The notes: a model not told the origin generated them from the sequence alone. A DNA stretch of 48,966 bases from Saccharibacillus sp. CPCC 101409 (GCF_030518235.1 NZ_JAULSA010000025.1:1-48966), one strand, 5' to 3'; shown: positions 27,318 to 37,373, counted from the stretch's first letter. Numbers and translations: made by a program.

Positions 27318-27917
27318 TCATCCTTTCGCTTCTCCGGACCTGGCTTCGCGCACCATGCCGGCAAAATATTCGTGCAGCCGGTAGTCGTCGGTCAGCTCCG
27401 GATGAAATGACGACACGAGCAGGCGGCCTTCCCGCGCCGTGACCATTTCTTCATTATAAGTCGCCAGCACTTCGACGTTCGCGCCGGCTTCCCGAATCAG
27501 CGGAGCGCGAATGAATACCGCCCTGACCGGTTCGTCGATGCCTTTGATCGGCAGATCCGTCTCGAAGCTTTCCCGCTGCCGGCCGAACGCGTTGCGGGCG
27601 ACGGAGATATCCATCAGGCCGAGATGGCTCTCCTCCTGCCCTTCGATCCGCTTGGCCAGCACGATCAGCCCGGCGCAGGTGCCGAACAGCGGCCTGCCGG
27701 CGGCATGGAACTCCCGAATGCGCTCGATAAAGCCGTACTTGCGCATCAGCTTGCCGATCGTGGTGCTCTCGCCGCCCGGGATGACCAGGCCGTCGAGTTC
27801 GTCCAGCTGTTCGACGCGTTTAACGGCCATGCTGTCCGCTCCGGCCAGCTCCAGGCTGCGGATATGCTCCGCGACCGCGCCCTGGAGCGCCAGCACGCCG
27901 ATCTTTACTTTGCTCAT
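27318..27917 (-). CDS. pdxT: Pyridoxal 5'-phosphate synthase glutaminase subunit PdxT
   Basis: A 199-aa class I glutaminase that feeds ammonia to PdxS in de novo vitamin B6 synthesis. It has LALQGAVAEHI near the N-terminus, the oxyanion loop PGGESTTIGKLM, nucleophile C81 in FGTCAGLIVLAK, and the His/Glu pair in SSFHPELTDD. Length is normal. It lies 7 bp after pdxS and 6 bp before serS in one operon. Confidence 0.97.
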   Translation of the reverse strand: MSKVKIGVLALQGAVAEHIRSLELAGADSMAVKRVEQLDELDGLVIPGGESTTIGKLMRKYGFIERIREFHAAGRPLFGTCAGLIVLAKRIEGQEESHLGLMDISVARNAFGRQRESFETDLPIKGIDEPVRAVFIRAPLIREAGANVEVLATYNEEMVTAREGRLLVSSFHPELTDDYRLHEYFAGMVREARSGEAKG

Positions 27918-27924
27918 CCGCCGA

Positions 27925-28806
27925 TTACCAGCCGCGGTCCTGCATGCGTTCGGACGGCGCGAGCTGCTTGATATCGATGCCCTTCATCGGCGTACCGAGA
28001 TTCTTCGACACTTCCGCGATCAGGCGGTAGTCGTCGTAGTGCGTCGTCGCTTCGACGATCGCGCGCGCGAACTTCTCCGGATTGTCGGATTTGAAAATGC
28101 CGGAGCCCACGAATACGCCGTCCGCGCCCAGATGCATCATCAGCGCCGCGTCGGCCGGAGTGGCTACGCCGCCCGCCGCAAAGTTCACGACCGGCAGTTT
28201 GCCGCTTTCGTGAATGTTCAGCAGGATATCGTAGGAAACGCCCAGGTTTTTCGCTTCGGCGTACAGCTCGTCTTTGGAGAGATTTTTCACTTTGCGAATC
28301 TGTCCGTTGATCAGGCGCATATGGCGCACGGCTTCGACGATGTTGCCCGTTCCCGGCTCGCCTTTGGTGCGCAGCATCGAAGCGCCTTCGCCGATCCGGC
28401 GCAGCGCTTCGCCGAGATCCTTGGCGCCGCAGACGAACGGAATCGTGAATTCCTGCTTGTCGATATGGAACACTTCGTCCGCCGGCGTCAGCACTTCGCT
28501 TTCGTCGATATAGTCGACGCCGAGCGATTCCAGCACTTTCGCTTCCACGTAATGCCCGATACGCGCTTTGGCCATTACCGGAATGGAAACCACCTTCATC
28601 ACTTCTTCGACGATCGTCGGATCGGCCATGCGGGCCACGCCGCCGGCCGCGCGAATATCGGACGGAACGCGTTCCAGCGCCATAACGGCCGTGGCCCCCG
28701 CCGCTTCCGCAATCTTTGCCTGCTCCGCGTTCATGACATCCATGATCACGCCGCCTTTTTGCATTTCCGCCATGCCTCTTTTAACGCGCGATGTTCCTGC
28801 TTCCAT
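27925..28806 (-). CDS. pdxS: Pyridoxal 5'-phosphate synthase lyase subunit PdxS
   Basis: A 293-aa TIM-barrel synthase. It condenses ribose-5-phosphate, glyceraldehyde-3-phosphate and ammonia into PLP, forming a 12+12 complex with PdxT. Conserved [18 protein letters not shown]80 (MAKARIGH) that binds the sugar, K148 ([11 protein letters not shown]), and the phosphate loop [17 protein letters not shown] are present. The C-terminus ends MQDRGW, as usual. Start taken at ATG 28806, eight nt after AGGGGG; an ATG two codons earlier sits too close to that site. Promoter at 28870-28898. Confidence 0.97.
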   Translation of the reverse strand: MEAGTSRVKRGMAEMQKGGVIMDVMNAEQAKIAEAAGATAVMALERVPSDIRAAGGVARMADPTIVEEVMKVVSIPVMAKARIGHYVEAKVLESLGVDYIDESEVLTPADEVFHIDKQEFTIPFVCGAKDLGEALRRIGEGASMLRTKGEPGTGNIVEAVRHMRLINGQIRKVKNLSKDELYAEAKNLGVSYDILLNIHESGKLPVVNFAAGGVATPADAALMMHLGADGVFVGSGIFKSDNPEKFARAIVEATTHYDDYRLIAEVSKNLGTPMKGIDIKQLAPSERMQDRGW

Positions 28807-28869
28807 TCTCATAGCCCCCTGATCTATCCCGATTTGCAGCCTGCTGTACGCAGGATTTACTAACCATTT

Positions 28870-28898
28870 ATTTTACAGCACGAGTTATGGATATACAA
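28870..28898 (-). promoter_or_regulatory. Sigma-A promoter of pdxS-pdxT-serS
   Basis: Minus strand: TTGTAT (28893-28898), 17 bp, TAAAAT (28870-28875). It lies in the gap after dacA, for which no terminator was seen. Confidence 0.7.
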
Positions 28899-28928
28899 TG
28901 CTTGGGACGTGTCTTCAAACCCGCTTTC

Positions 28929-30383
28929 TCAGAACAGGTTTTTGATGCCCTCGAACAGGTCCGCGAAGAAGCCGCCGATCGCCCGGAACAGCTGGCGCAG
29001 CCAGCCCGCTTTCTCGACGTCTTCCGAAGCGATCAGGTCGACGGTTTTCTTCTGCTGCTGGGACATGCCTTCTGCCTGATACGTATAGGTCGCGGTGCCG
29101 ACTTTGTCGCCTTTGGCGATCGGCGCGACGAGCTGGTCTTCGCCTTCGACCGTCGTTTTGACTTTCAGTCCGCTTGCGTCCGCGCCCTTGGGCACGACAA
29201 AGCTGATCGCGCTCGCCGTTTCGTAGGTTACGGACTTTTCTTTGCCTTTGGATACGGCCGCCGGTCCGTCGCCTTCGATCGCCTGATTGGCGTCGACGAG
29301 CTGCTTGATCTCGAAGTTGTTGAAGCCGTAATCCAGCACTTTGCGCGTCTCGACGAAGCGCGAGCCCTGATCGTTGGCGTCGGTCCCCATGACGACGCTG
29401 ATCAGACGCACCCCGTCGCGTACGGCGGTGCCGGTAAAGCAGTTGCCCGCCGCGGCGGTATGGCCCGTTTTCAGACCGTCCAGCCCTTCATAAGCATAAG
29501 CTTTGAGGTTCTGCACTTTGGAGTTGCCTTCCAGCATCCAGTCCAGGTTCTCGATCTTGCCGTTCGCGCCCGGGCGGAACTGGAACGAAGGCAGCGTCGT
29601 GAATTCGTTGAAATCCGGATGATCCGTTACGATGAATTTGGCAAGCAGAGCCGCGTCCATAGCGGACATCTTCGTTTCCTCGGTCGAGTCGGTCCGGAAC
29701 GCTTCGGGCATATCCGCGATGTCCAGCCCGGTCGAGTTGGCGAAATGCGTATTTTTCATACCCATCCGCTTGGCTTCGTCATTCATCATTTTCACGAATT
29801 CCTGCTCGGTCGGCGCAACGGTCTCGGCCAGCGCCACCGTCGCATCGTTCGCGGAACCGATCGCCATGGCGATATACAGGTCTTTGACGGTATGCTGATC
29901 CCCTTCGGCCAGGAATACGCGCGAGCCGATCTGCGAAGCCGCGTTCTTGCCGATCGTGACGACATCGTCCCATTTCAGCTTGCCCTGCTTGACCTGCTCG
30001 GAAACGATGTACTCGGTCATCATCTTGGTCATGCTCGCCGGCGGAAGCGCTTTGTCGGCGTCGAGCGCCAGCAGGACTTCGCCCGTGGTCGGCTCCAGCA
30101 GCACGGCGGATTTGACGTTGAGGCCCAAGCTTTCGACCGACGGAAGGGCTTTCTGCGCGGACGCCTTCGCATCGGAAGCGGCGGGCTTGGACTCCTTCGT
30201 CGTCTGGGACTGCTTGGTATCGGAAGCGGCGCTGGCCAGATTGGCCGGAACGGCCGACAGGCAGAGCATATTTAGAATCAGAATGGAAGCTGCGCTTCTT
30301 TTCAGAAATTTAGGCTGATCGAACCGACTCTTCTCGGCTTTACCTGTAGCTTTACTCGTATAAGTGGAAGGCTTGCGTTTCAA
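28929..30383 (-). CDS. dacA: D-alanyl-D-alanine carboxypeptidase (PBP5 type)
   Basis: A 484-aa penicillin-binding protein that trims the terminal D-Ala from wall pentapeptides. An N-terminal export signal with an unusually long basic lead (cleavage near LASAAS, about residue 53) is followed by a Ser/Lys/Ala linker. The catalytic motifs are S117-x-x-K120 (PPASMTK), S177-A-N179 and K305-T-G (LDGLKTGHT). The last 24 residues (WLRQLFRAIGGFFADL...) form the amphipathic helix that anchors PBP5 proteins. Start is TTG at 30383, with GGGGAG 11 nt upstream. It follows guaB, as in B. subtilis, but a terminator separates them. Confidence 0.95.
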   Translation of the reverse strand: MKRKPSTYTSKATGKAEKSRFDQPKFLKRSAASILILNMLCLSAVPANLASAASDTKQSQTTKESKPAASDAKASAQKALPSVESLGLNVKSAVLLEPTTGEVLLALDADKALPPASMTKMMTEYIVSEQVKQGKLKWDDVVTIGKNAASQIGSRVFLAEGDQHTVKDLYIAMAIGSANDATVALAETVAPTEQEFVKMMNDEAKRMGMKNTHFANSTGLDIADMPEAFRTDSTEETKMSAMDAALLAKFIVTDHPDFNEFTTLPSFQFRPGANGKIENLDWMLEGNSKVQNLKAYAYEGLDGLKTGHTAAAGNCFTGTAVRDGVRLISVVMGTDANDQGSRFVETRKVLDYGFNNFEIKQLVDANQAIEGDGPAAVSKGKEKSVTYETASAISFVVPKGADASGLKVKTTVEGEDQLVAPIAKGDKVGTATYTYQAEGMSQQQKKTVDLIASEDVEKAGWLRQLFRAIGGFFADLFEGIKNLF

Positions 30384-30487
30384 TGGATCCCGTACTCCCC
30401 TCGTCGTGCTAAGTTTCTTTTCACACCCCTCTAGTCTAACACAGCCTGACGGCGCGTGTCTTTACATGGTTGAGGGAGGATATAGTC

Positions 30488-30522
30488 AAAAAAGCGGACC
30501 GGGCGATTCGCCCGGTCCCGCT
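30488..30522 (-). terminator. Terminator of guaB
   Basis: Minus strand: AGCGGGACCGGGCG pairs with CGCCCGGTCCGCT, followed by TTTTTTG. Confidence 0.9.
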
Positions 30523-30593
30523 GCAGCGCTATTTGGTTTCGTTCGTCCGCGCCGGATTCGCCCGGACTTCTCCGGGCGGACCCGACGATCCGG

Positions 30594-32096
<1,503 letters not shown>

Positions 32097-32141
32097 TTAT
32101 ATGGAAAGCTGAAAGGCCTTTTCTGAAAATATATTATTGCA

Positions 32142-32170
32142 ATCTTAGCAAAGGGGGTATGGGCTGTCAA
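32142..32170 (-). promoter_or_regulatory. Sigma-A promoter of guaB
   Basis: Minus strand: perfect TTGACA (32165-32170), 17 bp, TAAGAT (32142-32147). Confidence 0.8.
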
Positions 32171-32217
32171 GACGAAAAGGGCGGGCACGGAGCGCAAGCG
32201 CAGAGCGATTTTACAGG

Positions 32218-32247
32218 AAAAAAAGATGTCCGCGAGGGGCGGACATC
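32218..32247 (-). terminator. Orphan leftward terminator upstream of the guaB promoter
   Basis: Minus strand: GATGTCCGC, loop CCCTC, GCGGACATC, then TTTTTTT. No leftward gene lies upstream of it, so it ends either a small RNA or antisense transcription from the operon beginning at 32443. Confidence 0.8.
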
Positions 32248-32310
32248 GAGTAGGTTTTCGTACTGCTTTTTGCTTCTTTTTCCCAAAAATCGTCTTAAAA
32301 AATCACTTAA

Positions 32311-32355
32311 ACATTATAACGTTATATTGTTTTTTCGAAAAGGGAATGCTATCTT
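32311..32355 (+). promoter_or_regulatory. Promoter and palindromic operator of the amino-sugar-acid operon
   Basis: Promoter TTGTTT (32327-32332), 17 bp, TATCTT (32350-32355). A near-perfect 20-bp palindrome, ACATTATAACGTTATATTGT (32311-32330), overlaps the -35. Its centre TATAACGTTATA is exact and the flanks AAAC/GTTT nearly extend it. HutC-type GntR repressors bind such palindromes, and the operon's last gene encodes one. The leader to the first ATG is about 80 nt. The pairing of regulator and site is inference. Confidence 0.7.
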
Positions 32356-32442
32356 TGAATGGAGTTCCACGTTTCTCTCATAAAATGACAGTATTTACGG
32401 CTTGTGCGTATGGCGCAATCCGTAAGGAAAGCAGGTGCCTTT

Positions 32443-33555
32443 ATGAAGCAGGACTTTCTGCTGCGCGGCGTCATTTTTCCCGATGGCGAAACCGCCGATC
32501 TTGAGATCAGGGACGGCCTGATCGCCGGCATCCATTCTTCCGGCGCCGCGGCCGGCGGCGAAGTGGTCGACTGCGGCGGACTGCATGTGTCGAGCGGCTG
32601 GATCGATATGCACGTGCACGCTTTTCCGGAGTTCGAACCCTACGGCGACTCGGTCGACGCGATCGGCGTCGACTGCGGCGTCACCACGATCGTGGACGCG
32701 GGCAGCTGCGGCGCCGACCGGATCGGCGAGCTGGCCGCAAGCGCGGAAAACGCAAGCACCCGGCTGCTCGCGTTTCTCAACATTTCGCGCATCGGGCTTC
32801 AGCGTACGGACGAGCTGTCGAAGCTGGACTGGATCGACCGCGACGCGGCCGTTCGCGCGGCCCGCGAGCACGCCGGCTTCGTCGTCGGGCTCAAAGCCCG
32901 CATCAGCCGCAGCGTCGTGCTCGGCAACGGCACCGAGCCGCTGCGCCGGGCGGTCGCGTTGGCCGAAGAACTGAAGCTGCCGATCATGACCCATATCGGT
33001 TCGGGTCCTCCGCCGATCGAAGAAGTCATGCCGCTGCTGAGACAAGGCGATATCGTCACGCATTATCTGAACGGCAAAGCCAACAACCTGTTCGACGAGC
33101 AGGGCCGGCCGCTGCCGGTGCTGGTGGACGCGATCAAGCGCGGCGTACGGCTGGACGTGGGCCACGGCACCGCCAGCTTCTCGTTCGAAACGGCCGAGCA
33201 GGCCAAAGCCGCGGGCATATCGTTCGATACGATCAGCACCGACATCTACCGCGGCAACCGCCTGAACGGTCCCGTCTACGGCATGGACAGCGTGCTGACC
33301 AAGTTCCTGACGCTCGGCTATCCGCTCAAAGACGTCGTCGAAGCGGTCACCGTCCGTCCGGCGGCCTGGCTGAACCGGCCGGAGCTCGGACGCATCCGAG
33401 TCGGCGAACCCGCCAATCTGACGCTGTTCTCGCTCGAAGACGTCCCGTCCGTGCTGACGGATTCCGAGGGCGTTACGCGCACCTCCAAGCAAACTTTAAA
33501 AGCCGAAGGAGTGGTTGTAAATGGGCAGTACCTTGCATGCCAAGTACGGGCTTAA
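32443..33555 (+). CDS. EF_0837-family amidohydrolase, putative amino-sugar-acid deacylase
   Basis: A 370-aa amidohydrolase-superfamily enzyme, closest in pattern to the EF_0837 family. Metal ligands expected for a binuclear site are visible: H57 and H59 (GWIDMHVHAF), K151 (GLKARIS, likely carbamylated), H184 (MTHIGSGPP), H207 (VTHYLNGKANN) and D267 (STDIYRGN). A beta-sandwich formed by both ends surrounds the barrel. Family members sit beside DgaE/DgaF-like genes, as here, and probably remove an acyl group from an amino-sugar acid; the substrate is not proven. Start taken at 32443; an earlier ATG at 32404 lacks a ribosome site. It overlaps the next gene by 35 bp. Confidence 0.85.
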   Translation: MKQDFLLRGVIFPDGETADLEIRDGLIAGIHSSGAAAGGEVVDCGGLHVSSGWIDMHVHAFPEFEPYGDSVDAIGVDCGVTTIVDAGSCGADRIGELAASAENASTRLLAFLNISRIGLQRTDELSKLDWIDRDAAVRAAREHAGFVVGLKARISRSVVLGNGTEPLRRAVALAEELKLPIMTHIGSGPPPIEEVMPLLRQGDIVTHYLNGKANNLFDEQGRPLPVLVDAIKRGVRLDVGHGTASFSFETAEQAKAAGISFDTISTDIYRGNRLNGPVYGMDSVLTKFLTLGYPLKDVVEAVTVRPAAWLNRPELGRIRVGEPANLTLFSLEDVPSVLTDSEGVTRTSKQTLKAEGVVVNGQYLACQVRA

Positions 33556-34627
33556 ACGCGTCATCAACGCCAGCGGACGCATGAGCATTCTGGGCGTATC
33601 GGCGCCCACCGATACGGTGATGGAAGCGATGAAGACCGGCGGACAGAACTATGTCGAGATCGCCGATCTGGTCGACAAGTCCGGGGAACGTATCGCCGGG
33701 CAGTTCGGGTTCGAGTCGGCGGTCGTCGTCAACTCCGCGTCCAGCGGCATTGCCCTGTCGGTGGCGGGTATCGTCACGCGCGGGGAGCGCGGACGCAGCC
33801 TGCGTTTGCACCAGTCGCCGATTCCCAAGAACGAGATCGTCATGCTCAAAGGACACAACGTCCAGTACGGCGCGCCGGTCGAGACCATGGTTTATCTGGG
33901 CGGCGGTACGGTGGTCGAAGCGGGCTATGCCAACGAAGGCACGGTCCGCCAGATCGAAGAAGCGGTGACGGAGCGCACGGCGGCGATCCTGTACGTCAAA
34001 TCGCACCACGCGGTCCAGAAAAATATGGCTTCGATCGAAGAAACGTGGAATCTGGCGCAGCGTCTCGGCCTGCCGATGGTGATCGACGCGGCGGCCGAAG
34101 AAGATCTGCAAAAGTACGCTTCGTGCTCCGATCTGGTCATTTTCAGCGGCTCGAAAGCGATCGAAGGCCCCACTTCCGGCATCGTCGCCGGCAAGCGGGA
34201 GTATATCGACTGGGTCAAAGTGCAGCTGCACGGTATCGGCCGCAGTATGAAAGTCGGCAAAGAAACGACGTTCGGCCTGCTCCAGGCACTCGACGAGTAT
34301 CTCGACAAAAAGGACAACAGCGAACGCGAGCGCGAAGCGCTGCAAACGCTGATTCCGCTGGGCGAACTCGGCGGCGTGGACGTAAGCGTCGTGCAGGACG
34401 AAGCCGGACGCGCCATCTACCGCGCGCGCGTGAAGATCGATCCGAAGCTTGCGGGCATCGACGCGGTGCAAACGGTCGACGCGCTGAAAAGCGGCGAAAT
34501 CGCCATCTACACGCGCGACTACGGAGCGCGGCAGGGTTATTTCGATATCGATCCGCGGCCGCTGCTGGGAGACGATATGCAGGTAATCGAGCGCAGACTG
34601 CGCGAATTATTAAAAGGGGGACAATAA
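33521..34627 (+). CDS. dgaE: DgaE-type PLP-dependent ammonia lyase (SelA-related)
   Basis: A 368-aa fold-type I PLP enzyme of the SelA-related EF_0838/DgaE family. In Salmonella DgaE removes ammonia from D-glucosaminate-6-phosphate to give 2-keto-3-deoxygluconate-6-phosphate. The PLP lysine is K212 in FSGSKAIEGPTSG and the PLP-ring Asp is D189 in VIDAAAEEDL. NASGRMSILG at the N-terminus is typical. GGAG lies before the ATG within the end of the amidohydrolase gene. With a kinase in the same operon, this version may act on the unphosphorylated acid; that is inference. Confidence 0.85.
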   Translation: MGSTLHAKYGLKRVINASGRMSILGVSAPTDTVMEAMKTGGQNYVEIADLVDKSGERIAGQFGFESAVVVNSASSGIALSVAGIVTRGERGRSLRLHQSPIPKNEIVMLKGHNVQYGAPVETMVYLGGGTVVEAGYANEGTVRQIEEAVTERTAAILYVKSHHAVQKNMASIEETWNLAQRLGLPMVIDAAAEEDLQKYASCSDLVIFSGSKAIEGPTSGIVAGKREYIDWVKVQLHGIGRSMKVGKETTFGLLQALDEYLDKKDNSEREREALQTLIPLGELGGVDVSVVQDEAGRAIYRARVKIDPKLAGIDAVQTVDALKSGEIAIYTRDYGARQGYFDIDPRPLLGDDMQVIERRLRELLKGGQ

Positions 34628-34630
34628 ACC

Positions 34631-35410
34631 ATGACTACCCACGCCTCGACGGCAAACGGACCGATCGTGAAACGACTGTACAAAGGACGCGCCGCGCTGA
34701 ACGTGCTGGCAGGAAGCGTGCACAACGCCAAAGAAGTATACGAAGCGGCGGAAGGCCATGTGCTGGTCGGCGTCCTGTCCAAAGCCTACGCAACGGTGCC
34801 GGAAGCGGTGGACGCCATGCGCGAATACGGACGCGGGATCGACGACGCCGTCTCGATCGGACTCGGCGCCGGCGACAACCGCCAGGCCCAGGTGGTCGCC
34901 GAGATCGCGCGCGCTTACGCGGGCAGCCATATCAACCAGGTGTTCCCTTCCGTCGGCGCGACCCGCGCCAATCTGGGCGACAAGCCAAGCTGGATCAACG
35001 CGCTGGTCTCCCCTTCCGGACGTCCGGGTTACGTGAACCTGTCCACCGGCCCGTTCAGCGCGGCGGCTTCGGAATCGGCGGTCGTGCCGGTCAAAGCCGC
35101 GATCGCGCTGGTGCGGGATATGGGCGGCAACGCGCTCAAGTACTTCCCGATGAAAGGATTGTCGCTGGAAGCGGAGTACCGCGCGGTGGCCGAAGCCTGC
35201 GGCGAAGAAGGCTTCGCGCTGGAACCGACGGGCGGCATCGACAAAGATAACTTTGAACCGATCCTGCAAATTGCGCTCGAAGCGGGCGTGCCGCAGGTCA
35301 TTCCGCATGTTTACTCGTCGATCATCGACCAGGGGAGCGGCGATACGATCGTGTCCGACGTGCGCGAGCTGCTGAAAGTCCTCCAGCGCCAGGTCGACCG
35401 GCATGCCTAA
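34631..35410 (+). CDS. dgaF: DgaF-type KDPG aldolase (EF_0839 family)
   Basis: A 259-aa class I aldolase of the EF_0839/DgaF family. It splits 2-keto-3-deoxy-6-phosphogluconate into pyruvate and glyceraldehyde-3-phosphate. K170 in ALKYFPMKG matches the Schiff-base Lys context of KDPG aldolase (KFFPAE-like). Other barrel-end motifs are SIGLGAGDN, PSGRPGYVNLSTGP and LEPTGGIDKDNF. It follows dgaE by 3 bp with AAGGGGG upstream, and overlaps the next kinase gene by 8 bp. Confidence 0.87.
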   Translation: MTTHASTANGPIVKRLYKGRAALNVLAGSVHNAKEVYEAAEGHVLVGVLSKAYATVPEAVDAMREYGRGIDDAVSIGLGAGDNRQAQVVAEIARAYAGSHINQVFPSVGATRANLGDKPSWINALVSPSGRPGYVNLSTGPFSAAASESAVVPVKAAIALVRDMGGNALKYFPMKGLSLEAEYRAVAEACGEEGFALEPTGGIDKDNFEPILQIALEAGVPQVIPHVYSSIIDQGSGDTIVSDVRELLKVLQRQVDRHA

Positions 35411-36419
35411 CACGGTCGCGGCTTTCGGCGAAGTGATGATGCGGCTGGAGACCCCGGGTCTTCGGCTGCTGTCGCAGACGGACAGCCTTCAGATCTCGTA
35501 TTCCGGCAGCGGCGTCAACGTGCTGTCGGCGCTGTCGCGCTTCGGCCACCGGGCGCTTCCGGTCACGACGCTGCCGGGCAACCCGATCGGGGACGCGGCC
35601 GAAGCCAATCTGCGCAAGCTGGGGCTTACGACGGACTTCGTCCGCCGCGACGGCCTGTACCTGGGCATGTATATCCTGGAAGCGGGCTTCGGAGCGCGGC
35701 CGAGCCGCGTGACGTACACCAACCGCCAGCAGAGCAGCTTCAACACGGCCGCGGAAGGCGCGTATCCGTTTGCGGAAGCCGCCGCTTCGGCGGACGCCGT
35801 GCATTTCTGCGGCATCTCGATGGCGATGAACGATACGGTGCGGCGTAACGCGGCGGCGTTTGCCGAAGAAGTCCGGGCGCAGGGCAAAACGGTGATCTTC
35901 GACTGCAACTACCGTCCCGCCCTCTGGGGCGAAGACGGGTACGCCAAAGCGCGGCCGTGGTACGAGAAAATGCTGGCGCTGGCCGATATCGTCTTGATGA
36001 ACGAAAACGACGCGATCCATATTCTCGGCCTCCCCGCTCCGGAAGGCAGCCGGCTGGAGCAGTTGGAAGCGCTGATCCCGATCGTGACCGAACGGTACGG
36101 CATCTCGGCGGCGGCCGGTACGCACCGCAGCATCGAGCCCGACGGCAAGCATTCGCTGCTCGGCTATCTGTACAAAGAGCGCGAATTTCATTTTGCCGAT
36201 CCGCTGACCTTCACGGTCTACGACCGGATCGGCGCGGGCGACGCTTATGCCAGCGGCATCCTGCACGGCGAGCTGTCGGGCTGGACGCCGGAGCGGACCG
36301 TCGCTTTCGCGGCGGCGGCTTCGATGCTGGCCCACACGATTGCCGGCGATACGCCGTTTTCTTCGGAAGCGCAGATTCTGCGCGCGATTAACGAAGGGGT
36401 CGGCGACGTCGAAAGGTAG
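35403..36419 (+). CDS. kdgK: PfkB kinase, probable 2-keto-3-deoxygluconate kinase
   Basis: A 338-aa PfkB-family kinase. The N-terminus (AAFGEVMMRLETPG, then SYSGSGVNVLSALSRFGH) and DCNYRPALW are KDG-kinase-like. The catalytic Asp lies in DRIGAGDAYASG. It would phosphorylate 2-keto-3-deoxygluconate to KDPG, the substrate of the aldolase whose gene it overlaps by 8 bp. The start has no good ribosome site, so it depends on coupling to dgaF. The glycine pair usual in the first signature (GGA/GGK) reads GSG here. Substrate is inferred from context plus sequence. Confidence 0.82.
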   Translation: MPNTVAAFGEVMMRLETPGLRLLSQTDSLQISYSGSGVNVLSALSRFGHRALPVTTLPGNPIGDAAEANLRKLGLTTDFVRRDGLYLGMYILEAGFGARPSRVTYTNRQQSSFNTAAEGAYPFAEAAASADAVHFCGISMAMNDTVRRNAAAFAEEVRAQGKTVIFDCNYRPALWGEDGYAKARPWYEKMLALADIVLMNENDAIHILGLPAPEGSRLEQLEALIPIVTERYGISAAAGTHRSIEPDGKHSLLGYLYKEREFHFADPLTFTVYDRIGAGDAYASGILHGELSGWTPERTVAFAAAASMLAHTIAGDTPFSSEAQILRAINEGVGDVER

Positions 36420-36470
36420 CAGCGAAAAAAAGCCGCGCACAGTAGTCAATCGGAAAGGCAGGAATCGTTC

Positions 36471-37184
36471 ATGACGACAACCCGCAGCAAGCAGCCGCTG
36501 TATTTGAAAATTCACAGTATTCTTAAAGACCGCATTCTGCACGGCCAGTATCCGCTCGATTCGTATCTGCCTCCCGAGCCCAGGCTCGAGGAAGAATTCG
36601 CGGTCAGCAAAATTACGGTCCGAAACGCGGTCAAGCTGCTGGTCCAGGAAGGCTATCTCGAAACGAGCAGCGGCAAAGGAACGCGCGTGGTGCGCAACAC
36701 GTCCACGTCCAAGCGCTCCACCTGGAAAAGATTCACGGAAATTCTTGTCGAAGAAGGCCACCGGATCGGCAAACGCACGCTGCAGGCCGAGATCGTGCAG
36801 ACCGAGCCGAACGGAAAGCTGCGGGAGATGTTCGGCGAATCGTGCCTGCGCGTCGAACGGCTGTATTCGCTCGACGGCGCGCCGTATATCCACTATACGC
36901 ATTATCTGCCCGCCCGGATGGGCGATCCGGAGCACGCCGGTCTTCAGGCGCATTCGCTGTACGGCTGGCTGGAGGAGCAGGGAATCGCGATCGCGAAGCT
37001 TCGCGACGAATTCTCGGTCGGCGCTCCGGGCGAAGCGATCGCGCGAACGCTTGAGGTCGAGCCAGGCGCGGCGCTGCTCAAACGGCGGCGCTTCGCCCAC
37101 GACGAGCTGGGGCGTGCGGCGGAGTACAGCGAGGGGTATTATCGGGACGGGATGCATCCTTATGTAGTGAACTACGACGTCTGA
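36471..37184 (+). CDS. GntR/HutC-family transcriptional regulator
   Basis: 237 aa. An N-terminal winged helix (QPLYLKIHSILKDRILHGQY..., SKITVRNAVKLLVQEGYLETSSGKGTRVV) binds DNA, and a C-terminal UTRA domain (about residues 90-237: RVERLYSLDGAPYIHYTHYLP..., AALLKRRRFAHDE...YSEGYYRDGMHPY) binds an effector, usually a sugar-phosphate or acid intermediate. It is 51 bp after the kinase on the same strand, so it probably represses its own operon through the palindrome at 32311-32330. The effector is unknown; KDPG or its precursor would be reasonable. Confidence 0.88.
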   Translation: MTTTRSKQPLYLKIHSILKDRILHGQYPLDSYLPPEPRLEEEFAVSKITVRNAVKLLVQEGYLETSSGKGTRVVRNTSTSKRSTWKRFTEILVEEGHRIGKRTLQAEIVQTEPNGKLREMFGESCLRVERLYSLDGAPYIHYTHYLPARMGDPEHAGLQAHSLYGWLEEQGIAIAKLRDEFSVGAPGEAIARTLEVEPGAALLKRRRFAHDELGRAAEYSEGYYRDGMHPYVVNYDV

Positions 37185-37194
37185 AAGGTTCCAC

Positions 37195-37362
37195 GGGGGC
37201 TCCGCGAGTCTGCTTCAAGCTGCGCCTCGTTGTTGGGGGCTCCGCGAGTCTTCTCCAACCTACGCTTCGTTGTTTGCCTCCCCTTTTGATTGGAATAGAA
37301 GCATAGGGTAAGGGGAGGCAAGCCAAAGGCGCTTCGGTTGGAGTAGACTCGCTCCGTGGTGG
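37195..37362. repeat. Compound palindromic repeat after the GntR gene
   Basis: Two tandem 40-bp units start GGGGGCTCCGCGAGTC (37195-37234 and 37235-37274). An inverted, diverged copy lies at about 37325-37362 (GGTTGGAGTAGACTCG). Between them perfect arms TGCCTCCCCTT (37275-37285) and AAGGGGAGGCA (37310-37320) form an inner hairpin. No gene is believable here. Confidence 0.75.
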
Positions 37363-37373
37363 GCGGTATTTGG

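Noticed and set aside
27311..27318. T-box leader for serS
   Set aside because: The pdxT-serS gap is 6 bp, so there is no leader.
32200..32404. Purine, xanthine or other known riboswitch before guaB, suggested by the terminator
   Set aside because: The terminator lies upstream of a clear guaB promoter, and no aptamer consensus of a known class could be found in the minus-strand sequence.
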